This document shows positions 37,194-45,717 of a stretch of DNA of 64,000 nucleotides, piece by piece. The notes under the pieces were generated by a model, which was given only the letters and a program-made list of their open reading frames with translations, did not search any database and was not told where the DNA came from. Position numbers and translations under genes: made by a program. The first letter of the stretch is position 1, and each line of letters opens with the position of its first letter. Where the stretch lies: assembly GCA_002694465.1 (NCBI GenBank), contig NZMG01000054.1, positions 1 to 64,000 on the forward strand. The letters run 5' to 3'. This stretch comes from Flavobacteriaceae bacterium. Its GTDB lineage: Bacteria > Bacteroidota > Bacteroidia > Flavobacteriales > Flavobacteriaceae.

Positions 37194-37736
37194 TTACTTA
37201 CATGCGGCAAAATCCTCCCAAGTAATAGTAAATACATTTTGTTTTCTATCATAGATATAAGGCACACCTTCTCCTTCTTTGCAGTGAAGTTGTAAAATAG
37301 AAGATTCTAGTTGGTGATTGCTTTCGTAGCCCATAAGGGTACTTCCTTGATATAAAGGGCGACATTCTTTTCGCTCTTTACGTTTTAGGTGTTTGTATTC
37401 TTCTACGGTAAGTTGCTTGTATTTGGGAAGAATAACTTTTCCCAAATCTAGTTTTGCCGTAGCCTCCAATGGGCAATTAACAATATGAAGGTTAATACCG
37501 TTATAGCTTACCACTAGGGTATTGGGGATGGAATCCTGCGGAATTTTTAACGAAAAATTTCCATCAAAATCACTACTCACTTTGGGCTTTACATCATCAA
37601 AATAAATTTTCACCAAAGGGTAGGGATAGCCATCTTGATAGAGTTGTCCACTAATTTGTGCCCCAACCGAAACGGCTACTAGAAATAATGCTAGTGTAAT
37701 AATACCTTTTTGAAAAGGATACTTTTTATAATTCAT
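37194..37736 (-). CDS. CarboxypepD_reg-like secreted protein
   Basis: A 180-residue protein. The signal GIITLALFLVAVSVGAQ is followed directly by a carboxypeptidase-regulatory-like beta-sandwich (ISGQLYQDGYPYPLVKIYFDDVKPKVSSDFDGNFSLKI). A C-terminal segment has a cluster of basic residues and cysteines (EYKHLKRKERKECRPLY, LQLHCKEGEG, final CK). Similar stand-alone domains occur widely in flavobacteria; function unknown. Its start overlaps the SRPBCC gene's stop by 11 bases, so translation is coupled. Confidence 0.72.
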   Translation of the reverse strand: MNYKKYPFQKGIITLALFLVAVSVGAQISGQLYQDGYPYPLVKIYFDDVKPKVSSDFDGNFSLKIPQDSIPNTLVVSYNGINLHIVNCPLEATAKLDLGKVILPKYKQLTVEEYKHLKRKERKECRPLYQGSTLMGYESNHQLESSILQLHCKEGEGVPYIYDRKQNVFTITWEDFAACK

Positions 37737-38157
37737 TAATATAGTTTTTCAAGTTTTGATTTATAAAATATTCCCATCCTCCTTGACAACTTTCTCGAGT
37801 AAATTCTGGAACATTGTTTGGCCAAGTTTCAATTCCCTGATTGGTAACTTTAAGAAGGGTTTTGTTTTCTTTTTCAGAAATTAAAAAAGTAACGACACCT
37901 AGAATGGTAGGATATTCCTTAAATCGCCATTCGTAAGTTATTTTTTTGAGTGGCTCCACTTCAGTTATTTTCCATTCATGAGTAAATTTTCTGCCCTCAT
38001 TTTCAATTAAAAAGGAAGTTTCAAAACCTACCTCAGGTTTAAAATCTGGTATGTTTTCAAAATACCATTGGCGCATTTTATCTATGGCTGTAATAGCCTC
38101 CCAGACTTCTATTGCTGTAGCATTTAATTCCTGTTTAACGATGATAGGGACTTCCAT
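37726..38157 (-). CDS. SRPBCC (AHSA1/START-like) domain protein
   Basis: A 143-residue cytoplasmic protein of the Bet v1/AHSA1 fold. The opening IVKQELNATAIEVWEAITAIDKMRQWYFENIPDF is the typical first strand and helices; FTHEWKITEVEPLKKITYEWRFKEYPTILGVVTFLI is the central sheet; and TRESCQGGWEYFINQNLKNYI is the long C-terminal helix. The fold binds hydrophobic ligands in a cavity; the ligand is unknown. It lies 20 bases after the carbonic anhydrase gene. Confidence 0.85.
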   Translation of the reverse strand: MEVPIIVKQELNATAIEVWEAITAIDKMRQWYFENIPDFKPEVGFETSFLIENEGRKFTHEWKITEVEPLKKITYEWRFKEYPTILGVVTFLISEKENKTLLKVTNQGIETWPNNVPEFTRESCQGGWEYFINQNLKNYINEL

Positions 38158-38176
38158 TGGGCAATTTTACTGTAAA

Positions 38177-38806
38177 TTATTTTAATCGGTAAATTTCCAT
38201 GACATTTTCAAGGACTTTCGGAAAATCTATTTTTAAATCGATGAGCCTTCCTGTATGAACATCAAACACCCAACCGTGTACGGTAATGCCTCTGTTACGG
38301 TATGCGCGTTGTACTTCGGCGGTTTTTATCACATTAATACATTGCTCCTGCACATTTAGTTCTACGAGGCGCTTGTAACGTTGTTCTTCATCTGTAATTG
38401 CGTTTAGTTCCGTACGATGGGTACGATACACATCGCGTATATTCCGTAACCACGGATTCAATATTCCCAAATCCTTACTTTGCATCGCGGCCTTTACCCC
38501 ACCACAGTAATAATGTCCACAAACCACTACGTGATTAACCTTTAAATGCAATACGGCATAATCTATAACAGACATCGAACTTAAATCGGTATTGGGCACC
38601 ATATTGGCAATGTTTCTATGTACAAAAGCATCTCCAGGCGAAATGCCCATCAACTCTTCTGCCGAAACCCGACTGTCACTACAGCCTATATACAGGATAT
38701 CTGGATTTTGCCCTTTGGATAAATTTTTGAAGTAGTTTTTATCTACGTTCAGCTTTTCCGCTACCCATTGCTGGTTGTTCTTAAAAATTTGCTCTATGTT
38801 TTTCAT
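38177..38806 (-). CDS. beta-class carbonic anhydrase
   Basis: A 209-residue enzyme catalysing CO2/bicarbonate interconversion in the cytoplasm. The zinc ligands are visible: C42 in CSDSR (with the Asp44/Arg46 dyad), H98 and C101 in CGHYYCGG. The segment PGDAFVHRNIANMV is diagnostic of the beta class, and the length is normal. It sits between the histidine-degradation genes and the SRPBCC gene on the same strand; the 60-base gap upstream may hold its own promoter. Confidence 0.95.
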   Translation of the reverse strand: MKNIEQIFKNNQQWVAEKLNVDKNYFKNLSKGQNPDILYIGCSDSRVSAEELMGISPGDAFVHRNIANMVPNTDLSSMSVIDYAVLHLKVNHVVVCGHYYCGGVKAAMQSKDLGILNPWLRNIRDVYRTHRTELNAITDEEQRYKRLVELNVQEQCINVIKTAEVQRAYRNRGITVHGWVFDVHTGRLIDLKIDFPKVLENVMEIYRLK

Positions 38807-38866
38807 GGGATAGGGTTTGTTGTTAGGGATTCAATATCCCTATTGAATTTCAAAGATACGGAATGC

Positions 38867-39325
38867 TTATAGAGTAAGAATCATTTTAATATTACTTCGT
38901 TTATAGGGACTATTGGCTTCTACAGGTATTTCCAAAAAGCCATATTTTCTATAAATATAAATGGCATTTTCTAGTTTGGTATTGGAATACAACATTAAAT
39001 TGAGCTTATTTTCCTTTGCAAAATCGATACAATACTGCATTAATTGCTGTCCAATTTTTTTTCCGCGAGCTTCTGGTAAAACTGCCATTTTGGTAAGCTC
39101 AAAAAAGTCTTCGTTGTGAGGCATCATTGCAACAGTTCCCAAAACAGTTTCGTTTTCAACAGCAAAAAAGATATGTCCCCCACGGTTTAAGATGTATTGT
39201 TGTGGTTTGCTCAACACTTCTCGGTCGAAATCTTCTACGTAAAAATGCGTTTCTAGCCATTCCATATTTAAATCGAAAAAGGCTTGTGCATATTTTTGCT
39301 GAAAGGGGATTATCTCTATTGCCAT
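38867..39325 (-). CDS. GNAT family N-acetyltransferase
   Basis: A protein of 152 residues from the ATG at 39325, one base after the ftcD stop; the longer in-frame start lies inside ftcD and is rejected. GNAT motifs: LGTVAMMPHNEDFFELTKMAVLPEARGKKIGQQLMQYCIDFA, including the acetyl-CoA loop R-G-K-K-I-G, and a terminal YRKYGFLEIP. Its tight fit to ftcD suggests co-translation with the histidine-degradation operon, though an acetylation step is not part of that pathway. Substrate unknown. Confidence 0.87.
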   Translation of the reverse strand: MAIEIIPFQQKYAQAFFDLNMEWLETHFYVEDFDREVLSKPQQYILNRGGHIFFAVENETVLGTVAMMPHNEDFFELTKMAVLPEARGKKIGQQLMQYCIDFAKENKLNLMLYSNTKLENAIYIYRKYGFLEIPVEANSPYKRSNIKMILTL

Positions 39326-39326
39326 A

Positions 39327-41018
39327 CTACATTTTACTATCAATGAATGCAATGGTTTCCTGTTCAATCTTTAAAGTGTTTTCGTAAATGGTTTTTGCTT
39401 TTGAAAGAATTTTCTCGGCAAATATTCGGTCTTTTATATCCTTAGCATTAATGCGGACATTAAAATAAGCACCCACGACTGCAGCCCTTGCACAAAGGAT
39501 TCCTACACCTGCATCAGACAAGGAGCTTTGCAACCCATCCTGAAGCATGGCCTTTGCTACTTCCATCGATTGATACGCAGTTTCCATCACTTGAAACGGA
39601 ATTTCGGTGGCATATTTGGTAGCTTCTTCAATGGCTTTTTTACGTGCTTCAATTTCTTTTTCACTGCCTTTTGGCATTCTAAAACCGTCAATAATTTTAT
39701 TAAAAGCGTTCGTGTCTTCATCTACTAGAAACAATAATTTTTGCTTGTAGGCTTGTCCTTTTTCTGCCCATTGCGAAAAGAACTCCCATTTATCGTCCCA
39801 CCCAGCTTTGTGTGCCGATAAATTTGCCACCATCGTTCCCAACGAAACACCCAGCGCACCTACATAAGCACTTATTGAACCTCCTCCCGGCGCCATAGAT
39901 TCACCTGCCGTTTCATCGGCAAAGTCGTCCAGTTTAAAATCAATAAGTTTTTTGGTGTCGTCTTTCAGTAAATATTCTATAATGCGTTCATCTGGGTTAA
40001 AGGGTTTTAAATCGTCCAGTCCCAAAGATTTAATGGCAATCTTAATTTTTTCTTTTTCTGAAATTCCCAAGGAGCGTTCCTGCTTCACCAAAAAGTAATC
40101 GGCCGCATCTAGCATAGCTTTTAACGGTACCAATCCCACTAATTCGGAACCTGTAACACGTAAGCCTCGGTCGATGGCTGCTTTACAGGTTTCATCAAAA
40201 ACTTCGTGCATAGAGGTGATGGAAATATTGGTAAGATTATACGAAATCTGTGCTATTCCATACTCTTCAATATACCAGCCAATTCCTTTTACGGCTTTTA
40301 ATTTCCCAGGAATACGAACAGGCTCTCCATTTTCGTCCAAAACCGGTTTTCCTGTAATAGGATTGCCCTCTCTTTTGGTACGCCCTGCTTCCCTTATATC
40401 AAAGGCAATGGCATTGGCTCTTCGGGTAGAGGTGGAATTTAAATTGACATTATAAGCAATTAAAAAATCTCGTGCCGAAATGGCGGTAGCTCCGGTTTTA
40501 GCCACTTTATCACTAAATTCTGCGGGACCAAAATCGGGTTTCCATTGTGGGTCAACCAATTTTTTTGCCAATCCTTCATATTCGCCAGAGCGACAATTGG
40601 CAAGGTTTTTTCGTTTTTCTTCGGTGGCGGCTTTTTCGTAAAAATATCCAGGGATGCCCAGTTCTTTTCCAACGCGTTCCCCTAATATATGGGCGTATTT
40701 TGCCGTTTCTTCCAAAGTGATATTGGATATAGGCACCAACGGACATACATCAGTAGCGCCAAAACGAGGATGTGCTCCGCTATGTTTGCTCATATCAATT
40801 AATTCGGATGCTTTTTTAATGAGTTGGAAAGCAGCTTCAATCACAGGTTCGGGTGCTCCCACAAAAGTAATAACCGTTCTATTTGTAGCTTTTCCTGGAT
40901 CGACATCCAACAAGGTTACACCTTCAACGGTTTTTACAATCTCTGAAATGGCTTTAATTTTTGCCGCATCGCGTCCTTCGCTAATATTTGGGACACATTC
41001 TATTAATTGTTTCTGCAT
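39327..41018 (-). CDS. ftcD: bifunctional glutamate formimidoyltransferase / formimidoyl-THF cyclodeaminase
   Basis: A 563-residue enzyme with both domains. The N-terminal transferase (about 1-330) has CVPNISEGRD, and the catalytic-region motif SKHSGAHPRFGATDVCPLVP. The cyclodeaminase domain (about 350-560) opens IDFKLDDFADETAGESMAPGGGSISAYVGALG. It moves the formimino group of FIGLU to tetrahydrofolate and then releases ammonia, feeding one-carbon metabolism (with glyA elsewhere in the window). It is third gene of hutI-hutG-ftcD. Length matches the vertebrate-type fusion. Confidence 0.95.
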   Translation of the reverse strand: MQKQLIECVPNISEGRDAAKIKAISEIVKTVEGVTLLDVDPGKATNRTVITFVGAPEPVIEAAFQLIKKASELIDMSKHSGAHPRFGATDVCPLVPISNITLEETAKYAHILGERVGKELGIPGYFYEKAATEEKRKNLANCRSGEYEGLAKKLVDPQWKPDFGPAEFSDKVAKTGATAISARDFLIAYNVNLNSTSTRRANAIAFDIREAGRTKREGNPITGKPVLDENGEPVRIPGKLKAVKGIGWYIEEYGIAQISYNLTNISITSMHEVFDETCKAAIDRGLRVTGSELVGLVPLKAMLDAADYFLVKQERSLGISEKEKIKIAIKSLGLDDLKPFNPDERIIEYLLKDDTKKLIDFKLDDFADETAGESMAPGGGSISAYVGALGVSLGTMVANLSAHKAGWDDKWEFFSQWAEKGQAYKQKLLFLVDEDTNAFNKIIDGFRMPKGSEKEIEARKKAIEEATKYATEIPFQVMETAYQSMEVAKAMLQDGLQSSLSDAGVGILCARAAVVGAYFNVRINAKDIKDRIFAEKILSKAKTIYENTLKIEQETIAFIDSKM

Positions 41019-41035
41019 AATCTTAAGGGTGTTTT

Positions 41036-42037
41036 TTAAGCAATCACATCTGAAATTAAAAAGGAAATGGTTTTTCCTACCTGCGCAGGAAAACTTCCTA
41101 GGCCGGGTGCACCTTCACAAATATGAAGATACACACAGTGTTCTTTTTTTGAAAAATGGGTGATAAATTTTCGGGCATCGTTTATAGAATATCCTCCTGG
41201 TGTCATAGCGCTACTGCCCATATCTTCAATCGCATCTAAATCCAATTCCAGTCCAAAGGGCGCTTTGGTCACAAAATTTTCAGCGGTTTTTACAGCTTCA
41301 GAATAGGGGATAGTGGTATTAATTTCAATGTCCTCGAATAAGTTAAATTGAATTCTTTCTGAATGTAATTTTAACCTGTCAAAAACAAATTGAGAGGTGT
41401 AATTTCGGTGCAAGCCAAAGGTGTAATAGCGATCTAAATATCCTTCTTCAAAAGCATAGGAAAATCCGTTACCACTATGGCGATGCTCCAAAGCTCGAAA
41501 ATCGGTATGAGCATCAAAATTTAAACAATTTATGGCCTTTCCGAAGGCTTTATACGCTCCTTTTAAATTTCCGTAGCTATTGTTATGACCTCCACCAATA
41601 ATGATGGGGAATTTTCCAGTATTCAGTATTTTTTCAACCACCGCAGCCACTTTTTCGTCAATGGCTTCCACCAACTCACCTAATTTTTGCACATAATTTT
41701 CTTCTTTTGAAGAAAGTCGGGAAGCGCTTTTCATTTCATTTTCACAATCTACTTCCCCTAACACGGCTAAATGTTGCACTTTGGTAAACTCATTTTTTTG
41801 AATATTGCAAAGTACCGTTAAGGCAGCTTCCCAAGCTTGTGCCGTTCCGGGGTTTCCATAATTGGCACGTACGCCAATGTCTTCGGGAATGCCTACTAGC
41901 ACATATTTTGCAGAAAGCTCATGTAAACTTTCCCAATGGGAAACGGTAGTCAATCCTTCGCCAAATTTGCTTTCGCCTTCACGCTTTCGGACTAACTTTA
42001 AAATATCTTCTTTCGAGTAAAACTTGACCAAACTCAT
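41036..42037 (-). CDS. hutG: formimidoylglutamase (arginase family)
   Basis: A 333-residue Mn-dependent ureohydrolase-fold enzyme that hydrolyses N-formimino-L-glutamate to glutamate and formamide. Metal-binding motifs are present: IIIGGGHNNSYG, NFDAHTDFR and LELDLDAIEDM. It overlaps the hutI stop by 4 bases and is followed by ftcD after 17 bases. The family also contains agmatinase and arginase; the hut context decides for HutG. Odd point: its product branch competes with that of FtcD encoded next to it. Confidence 0.88.
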   Translation of the reverse strand: MSLVKFYSKEDILKLVRKREGESKFGEGLTTVSHWESLHELSAKYVLVGIPEDIGVRANYGNPGTAQAWEAALTVLCNIQKNEFTKVQHLAVLGEVDCENEMKSASRLSSKEENYVQKLGELVEAIDEKVAAVVEKILNTGKFPIIIGGGHNNSYGNLKGAYKAFGKAINCLNFDAHTDFRALEHRHSGNGFSYAFEEGYLDRYYTFGLHRNYTSQFVFDRLKLHSERIQFNLFEDIEINTTIPYSEAVKTAENFVTKAPFGLELDLDAIEDMGSSAMTPGGYSINDARKFITHFSKKEHCVYLHICEGAPGLGSFPAQVGKTISFLISDVIA

Positions 42038-43269
42038 AACAATCTTCCGTTAAGAATTACTTGATTAATGTAGTCTGTCCCAAACGAATACGGTAAAAAA
42101 CTATACGACGGAATTTCTTCCGTAATAATCACACTGGCGGCTTTTCCTTTGGTAATACTTCCGTGAGAATCGCTTAGACCCATGGCATAGGCACCATTAA
42201 TAGTTGCTGCGTTAATAGCTTCTTCGGGAGTGAGCTTCATTTTAATACAAGCGGCAGCCACGACAAAATTCATATTGCCCGATGGGGAAGAGCCCGGGTT
42301 AAAATCGGTGGCTAAAGCCAATGGAAGTCCAGCGTCAATAATGCGTCTACCCGGCGTATACGGAATGCTTAAAAAGAAGGAACAACCTGGTAAGGCTACA
42401 GGCATGGTTTTCGAATTTTGAAGAGCTTTTATATCTTCATCGGTAAGTAATTCGAGATGATCCACACTCAAAGCCTTGTGTTTTACTCCCGCTGCCACCC
42501 CGCCAATCGCATTAAACTGATTGACATGAATTTTTGGGATAAGGTCATATTTTGAACCTTCGGAAAGGATGCGATCGGTATCTTCTACCGAAAAATAGCC
42601 TTCTTCACAAAAGATGTCGATATAATCGGCTAGCTTTTCTTCGGCAATCTTCGGAAGCATCTCGTTGCAAATTAAATCGAGATACCCATCTTTATTATTT
42701 TTAAATTCGGTAGGTAGTGCATGCGCCCCTAAAAAAGTCGTTTTTATATCGATGGGATATTTTTTCGCCAGTTTTTTTGCCACACGAAGCATTTTTAATT
42801 CGGCTTCGGTGGTAAGTCCGTACCCGCTTTTAATTTCGATGGCTCCTGTGCCCATATAAATTACTTCCTCCAACCGCTCTGCCGATTGACGAAATAATTC
42901 TTTTTCAGATGTTTGTTGAAGTTTTTTAGCACTATTCAAAATTCCACCGCCTTTTTCGGCGATTTCTTGGTAGGTGAGTCCGTTGATTCTATCCACAAAT
43001 TCCTGCTCTCGATTTCCCGCGTAAACAATATGCGTATGACTGTCACACCAAGTGGGAAGAACTATGCGCCCCGTGCAATCTAAAATTTGAGTAAATTTTC
43101 CCTTAGGAGGAACATCCATACTACCAAAATCTTCAATCTTTTTGTCTTTTATAAGCAACCACGCATTTTTAAGAGTAGGGAGGTGGTTCATCTCCTTTCC
43201 ACTCACTTTAGAAGGAGGATTTTCACGAACTTGAAGCAGTTCTTTTATGTTTATTAACAAAAGTTTCAT
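42034..43269 (-). CDS. hutI: imidazolonepropionase
   Basis: A 411-residue amidohydrolase-superfamily enzyme that opens imidazolone-5-propionate to FIGLU, the third step of histidine degradation. Metal-site motif DSHTHIVYAGNR, TTFLGAHALP, and substrate-region DLICNEMLP, IHVNQFNAIGG, ALATDFNPGSSPSGNM are all present. Length is normal. It heads a tight minus-strand operon with hutG and ftcD; hutH and hutU are not in the window. A -7 box TATCTTTG ends only 4 bases before the ATG, so the mRNA may be leaderless. Confidence 0.96.
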   Translation of the reverse strand: MKLLLINIKELLQVRENPPSKVSGKEMNHLPTLKNAWLLIKDKKIEDFGSMDVPPKGKFTQILDCTGRIVLPTWCDSHTHIVYAGNREQEFVDRINGLTYQEIAEKGGGILNSAKKLQQTSEKELFRQSAERLEEVIYMGTGAIEIKSGYGLTTEAELKMLRVAKKLAKKYPIDIKTTFLGAHALPTEFKNNKDGYLDLICNEMLPKIAEEKLADYIDIFCEEGYFSVEDTDRILSEGSKYDLIPKIHVNQFNAIGGVAAGVKHKALSVDHLELLTDEDIKALQNSKTMPVALPGCSFFLSIPYTPGRRIIDAGLPLALATDFNPGSSPSGNMNFVVAAACIKMKLTPEEAINAATINGAYAMGLSDSHGSITKGKAASVIITEEIPSYSFLPYSFGTDYINQVILNGRLL

Positions 43270-43273
43270 CGTT

Positions 43274-43281
43274 CAAAGATA
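43274..43281 (-). promoter_or_regulatory. -7 box of hutI, very close to the start codon
   Basis: TATCTTTG on the minus strand, an exact TAnnTTTG match with only four bases (AACG) between it and the ATG. Initiation at the usual distance would give a leaderless or near-leaderless mRNA. A clear -33 element is not seen. Confidence 0.4.
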
Positions 43282-43330
43282 GCAAACCTGAATAGGATTT
43301 TATACTTTTAACTCACTAAAAGTCGCACTC

Positions 43331-44503
43331 ATGAAATCAAAAAAAATAGGGGTCAATACTATTTGTACGCACGTCGGCGAAATTAAAGACGAACAATTTA
43401 AAGGAGCCATTTCTCCCTTATACATGTCTAGCTCTTACGCCTATGAAAATGTAGATATTAAGCGCTATCCACGATATTTTAACACCCCTAATCAAGAGGC
43501 GTTAGGGAAGAAAATAGCCGCTTTGGAGCATTGTGAAGCGGGAATGATTTTTGGAAGCGGAATGGCCGCTGTGAGTACAGCTTTATTAGCCTTTTTGCAA
43601 AGTGGAGACCACGTGGTGGTTCAAAAAACGATTTACGGGGGTGCGTATAATTTTATGGTGGAAGAATTTCCGAAGTATAATATTGAATTCGATTTTACCG
43701 ATGGTTTTTCGGAAGCCGATTTTGCTTCAAAAATAAAGCCGAATACCAAAGTGATCTATGTAGAAACACCAAGTAATCCTTTGATGCTGATTACCGATTT
43801 GGAAATGATTTCCAAACTTGCGAAAAAGCATCAATTAGTTTCTATGATTGATAATACATTTGCTTCGCCAATTAATCAGAATCCAGCCGATTTTGATATT
43901 GACATCATTATTCATAGTGCTACTAAATATATGGGTGGGCATAGTGATATTTGCGCAGGCGCAGTGGCAGCATCAAAAGAACATATGGACAAAATCTGGA
44001 ATTTGGGTAAAAACTTAGGCGGAAGTTTAAGTGATTATACAGTGTGGTTGCTAGAGCGAAGTATAAAGACAATGGGGATTCGTGTTAAAGCACAAAACCG
44101 AAACGCAAAAAAGGTGGCAAAGTGGTTGGATACACATCCTCTCGTTGCAAAAGTATATTATCCTGGATTGAAGTCGCATCCAGATTACAATTTAGCAAGG
44201 AAACAAATGTACGGTTTTACAGGAATGCTTTCTTTTGAATTAGTACCTTCTATAAATCCACAGGCTTTTATGGAAAACCTGCTAATGATTAAACAATCTA
44301 TGAGTTTGGCAGGTGTCGAGTCTACCATACTTTCTCCGGCAAAAACCTCGCATGCATTGTTATCTGCTGAAGAAAGAAAACGCCAAGGCATTGCAGATGG
44401 GTTATTGCGTTTTTCGGTAGGAATTGAAGATAAACATGATTTAATAACCGATTTAGAACAAGCTTTTGAAGCGGTTGCAAAAAAACAAATACAAAAAGTA
44501 TGA
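43331..44503 (+). CDS. Cys/Met-metabolism PLP-dependent enzyme
   Basis: A 390-residue enzyme of the trans-sulfuration family (cystathionine gamma-synthase, beta/gamma-lyase, methionine gamma-lyase). PLP-binding lysine lies in IIHSATKYMGGHSD. Other signatures: YPRYFNTPNQEALGKKIAALE, FGSGMAAVSTALLAFL, YVETPSNPLMLITDL, and IDNTFASP. The exact reaction cannot be read from sequence; absence of nearby methionine genes leaves lyase or synthase both open. It overlaps bshB1 by 4 bases, which ties sulfur amino-acid supply to bacillithiol synthesis (cysteine is a bacillithiol component). Confidence 0.9.
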   Translation: MKSKKIGVNTICTHVGEIKDEQFKGAISPLYMSSSYAYENVDIKRYPRYFNTPNQEALGKKIAALEHCEAGMIFGSGMAAVSTALLAFLQSGDHVVVQKTIYGGAYNFMVEEFPKYNIEFDFTDGFSEADFASKIKPNTKVIYVETPSNPLMLITDLEMISKLAKKHQLVSMIDNTFASPINQNPADFDIDIIIHSATKYMGGHSDICAGAVAASKEHMDKIWNLGKNLGGSLSDYTVWLLERSIKTMGIRVKAQNRNAKKVAKWLDTHPLVAKVYYPGLKSHPDYNLARKQMYGFTGMLSFELVPSINPQAFMENLLMIKQSMSLAGVESTILSPAKTSHALLSAEERKRQGIADGLLRFSVGIEDKHDLITDLEQAFEAVAKKQIQKV

Positions 44504-45216
44504 AGTTGGATATTTTAGCCATAGGTGCACATCCCGATGATGTTGAAATGAGTTGTGGCGCTACCATCGCCAAAGAAATTTCGTTGGGTAAAAAAGTGGG
44601 GATTTTGGATTTAACTAGGGGAGAACTTGGTACAAGAGGCAGTGCGGAAATTCGGGATAAAGAAGCGCAAGATGCAGCAAAGATTTTAGGAGTCTCGATG
44701 CGACATAACCTAGAATTTGCAGATGGATTTTTTGAAAATAATCTTGTCACCCAATTGGAGGTCGTAAAAATAATAAGAAAGTATCGTCCTGAAATTATAT
44801 TGTGTAATGCCATGGAGGACAGGCACATTGATCACGGAAAAGGAAGTAAATTGGTAAGTGATGCTTGCTTCTTAAGTGGGCTTCGAAAAATTGAAACCTA
44901 CCATGAAGGAAATAATCAAGGGGCGTGGCGACCCAAACATGTGTATCATTATATTCAATGGAATGAAATTGTTCCAGATTTTGTTGTGGACGTTACCGGA
45001 TTTATGGAGAAGAAATTAAAAGCTGTATTTGCATATAAGAGTCAGTTTTATGATGAAAATAGCAAAGAACCCGAAACACCTATTTCTTCAAAAAACACTA
45101 TGGATAGCTTGAGTTATAGGAATCAGAATTTAGGCCGTCTTATTGGTACAGAGTATGCTGAAGGGTTTACAGTGGAAAGGCCAGTTGCAGTAAATACTCT
45201 AGAAGATTTAATTTAA
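44500..45216 (+). CDS. bshB1: bacillithiol biosynthesis deacetylase BshB1
   Basis: A 238-residue LmbE-like zinc deacetylase that removes the acetyl group from GlcNAc-malate in bacillithiol synthesis. Zinc motif AHPDDVEMSCG and second metal/active-site motif EDRHIDHGKGSKLVSDACFLSG; TRGELGTRGSAEIRDKEA and the FWxxE-like GRLIGTEYAEGF are diagnostic of the BshB1 subgroup. It starts inside the last codons of the PLP enzyme (ATGA overlap). Together with ytxJ it shows that this organism uses bacillithiol. Confidence 0.94.
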   Translation: MKLDILAIGAHPDDVEMSCGATIAKEISLGKKVGILDLTRGELGTRGSAEIRDKEAQDAAKILGVSMRHNLEFADGFFENNLVTQLEVVKIIRKYRPEIILCNAMEDRHIDHGKGSKLVSDACFLSGLRKIETYHEGNNQGAWRPKHVYHYIQWNEIVPDFVVDVTGFMEKKLKAVFAYKSQFYDENSKEPETPISSKNTMDSLSYRNQNLGRLIGTEYAEGFTVERPVAVNTLEDLI

Positions 45217-45229
45217 TTTTTTAAAACTA

Positions 45230-45260
45230 TTGTAGATAGTTGCAAATTCAATTATATTTG
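45230..45260 (+). promoter_or_regulatory. tRNA-His promoter
   Basis: TTG (45230-45232), a 20-base spacer, TATATTTG (45253-45260): consensus Bacteroidota promoter, with the tRNA starting 29 bases downstream. Confidence 0.75.
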
Positions 45261-45289
45261 CACCCGCTTATTTAGCGAAATTTAATATG

Positions 45290-45363
45290 GTGGTTGTAGC
45301 TCAGTTGGTTAGAGCGCTTGATTGTGGTTCAAGAGGTCGCCGGTTCGAACCCGGTCTTCCACC
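45290..45363 (+). tRNA. tRNA-His (anticodon GTG)
   Basis: A complete cloverleaf: acceptor start GTGGTTG, TA at positions 8-9, D arm GCTC/GAGC, anticodon arm CTTGA-TTGTGGT-TCAAG with anticodon GTG, variable loop AGGTC, T arm GCCGG-TTCGAAC-CCGGT, acceptor end CTTCCAC and C73. The G at 45289 can serve as the extra G-1 typical of tRNA-His. CCA is not encoded. Oddity: acceptor positions 5-68 and 6-67 would be tandem U-U mismatches. It is followed by a terminator, and its 3' end is duplicated downstream of the GIY-YIG gene. Confidence 0.95.
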
Positions 45364-45403
45364 CAAAAAGACAAAGCCTCTCATTCGAGAGGCTTTTTTT
45401 GTT
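45349..45403 (+). repeat. direct repeat copy 1 (tRNA-His 3' end plus terminator)
   Basis: 55 bp from the T arm (ACCCGGTC...) through the acceptor end and the terminator to ...TTTGTT. It is repeated at 45718-45772 with one difference (C versus T at unit position 34). The two copies bracket the GIY-YIG gene. Confidence 0.92.
45374..45400 (+). terminator. tRNA-His terminator
   Basis: AGCCTCTC-ATTC-GAGAGGCT followed by six or more T. Confidence 0.92.
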
Positions 45404-45417
45404 GAAAATAATTGTGA

Positions 45418-45681
45418 ATGTATTTAGTTTATATTCTATATTCAGATAAGTTGGACAAATATTATAAAGGATATACTAACAGTATTTCTGAACGTCTTAA
45501 ACGACATAATGCTGGCTATGAAAAGTATACGAGGTATGGAACTCCTTGGAAGTTAATTCTAACAATAGAAAAGCCAACAAAATCAGATGCCATCATATTG
45601 GAAAGCAAGCTAAAAAATTTGAATCGCGAAAGACTAGAGTTATTCATTTTTAAGTATCAAAATTCGAATCCAGACGATTAA
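45418..45681 (+). CDS. single-domain GIY-YIG nuclease
   Basis: An 87-residue protein that is essentially only the GIY-YIG catalytic domain. The paired motifs appear as YLVYILYS and YYKGYTN; the catalytic arginine region is SERLKRHNAG, and the glutamate is in AIILESKLKNL. It belongs to the UPF0213/Endo/excinuclease-amino-end-like group and lacks a separate DNA-recognition domain. It lies exactly between two 55-bp copies of the tRNA-His 3' end, with a 6-bp stem (GCAGAC/GTCTGC) before the second. This arrangement suggests a mobile or homing cassette rather than a DNA-repair housekeeping gene. Confidence 0.9.
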   Translation: MYLVYILYSDKLDKYYKGYTNSISERLKRHNAGYEKYTRYGTPWKLILTIEKPTKSDAIILESKLKNLNRERLELFIFKYQNSNPDD

Positions 45682-45699
45682 CGAAGTTAATGTCAGGAT

Positions 45700-45717
45700 G
45701 CAGACCAAAGCGTCTGC
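45700..45717 (+). repeat. hairpin at cassette end
   Basis: GCAGAC-CAAAGC-GTCTGC, a perfect 6-bp stem with a 6-base loop, directly abutting direct repeat copy 2 and 18 bases past the GIY-YIG stop. Confidence 0.7.
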
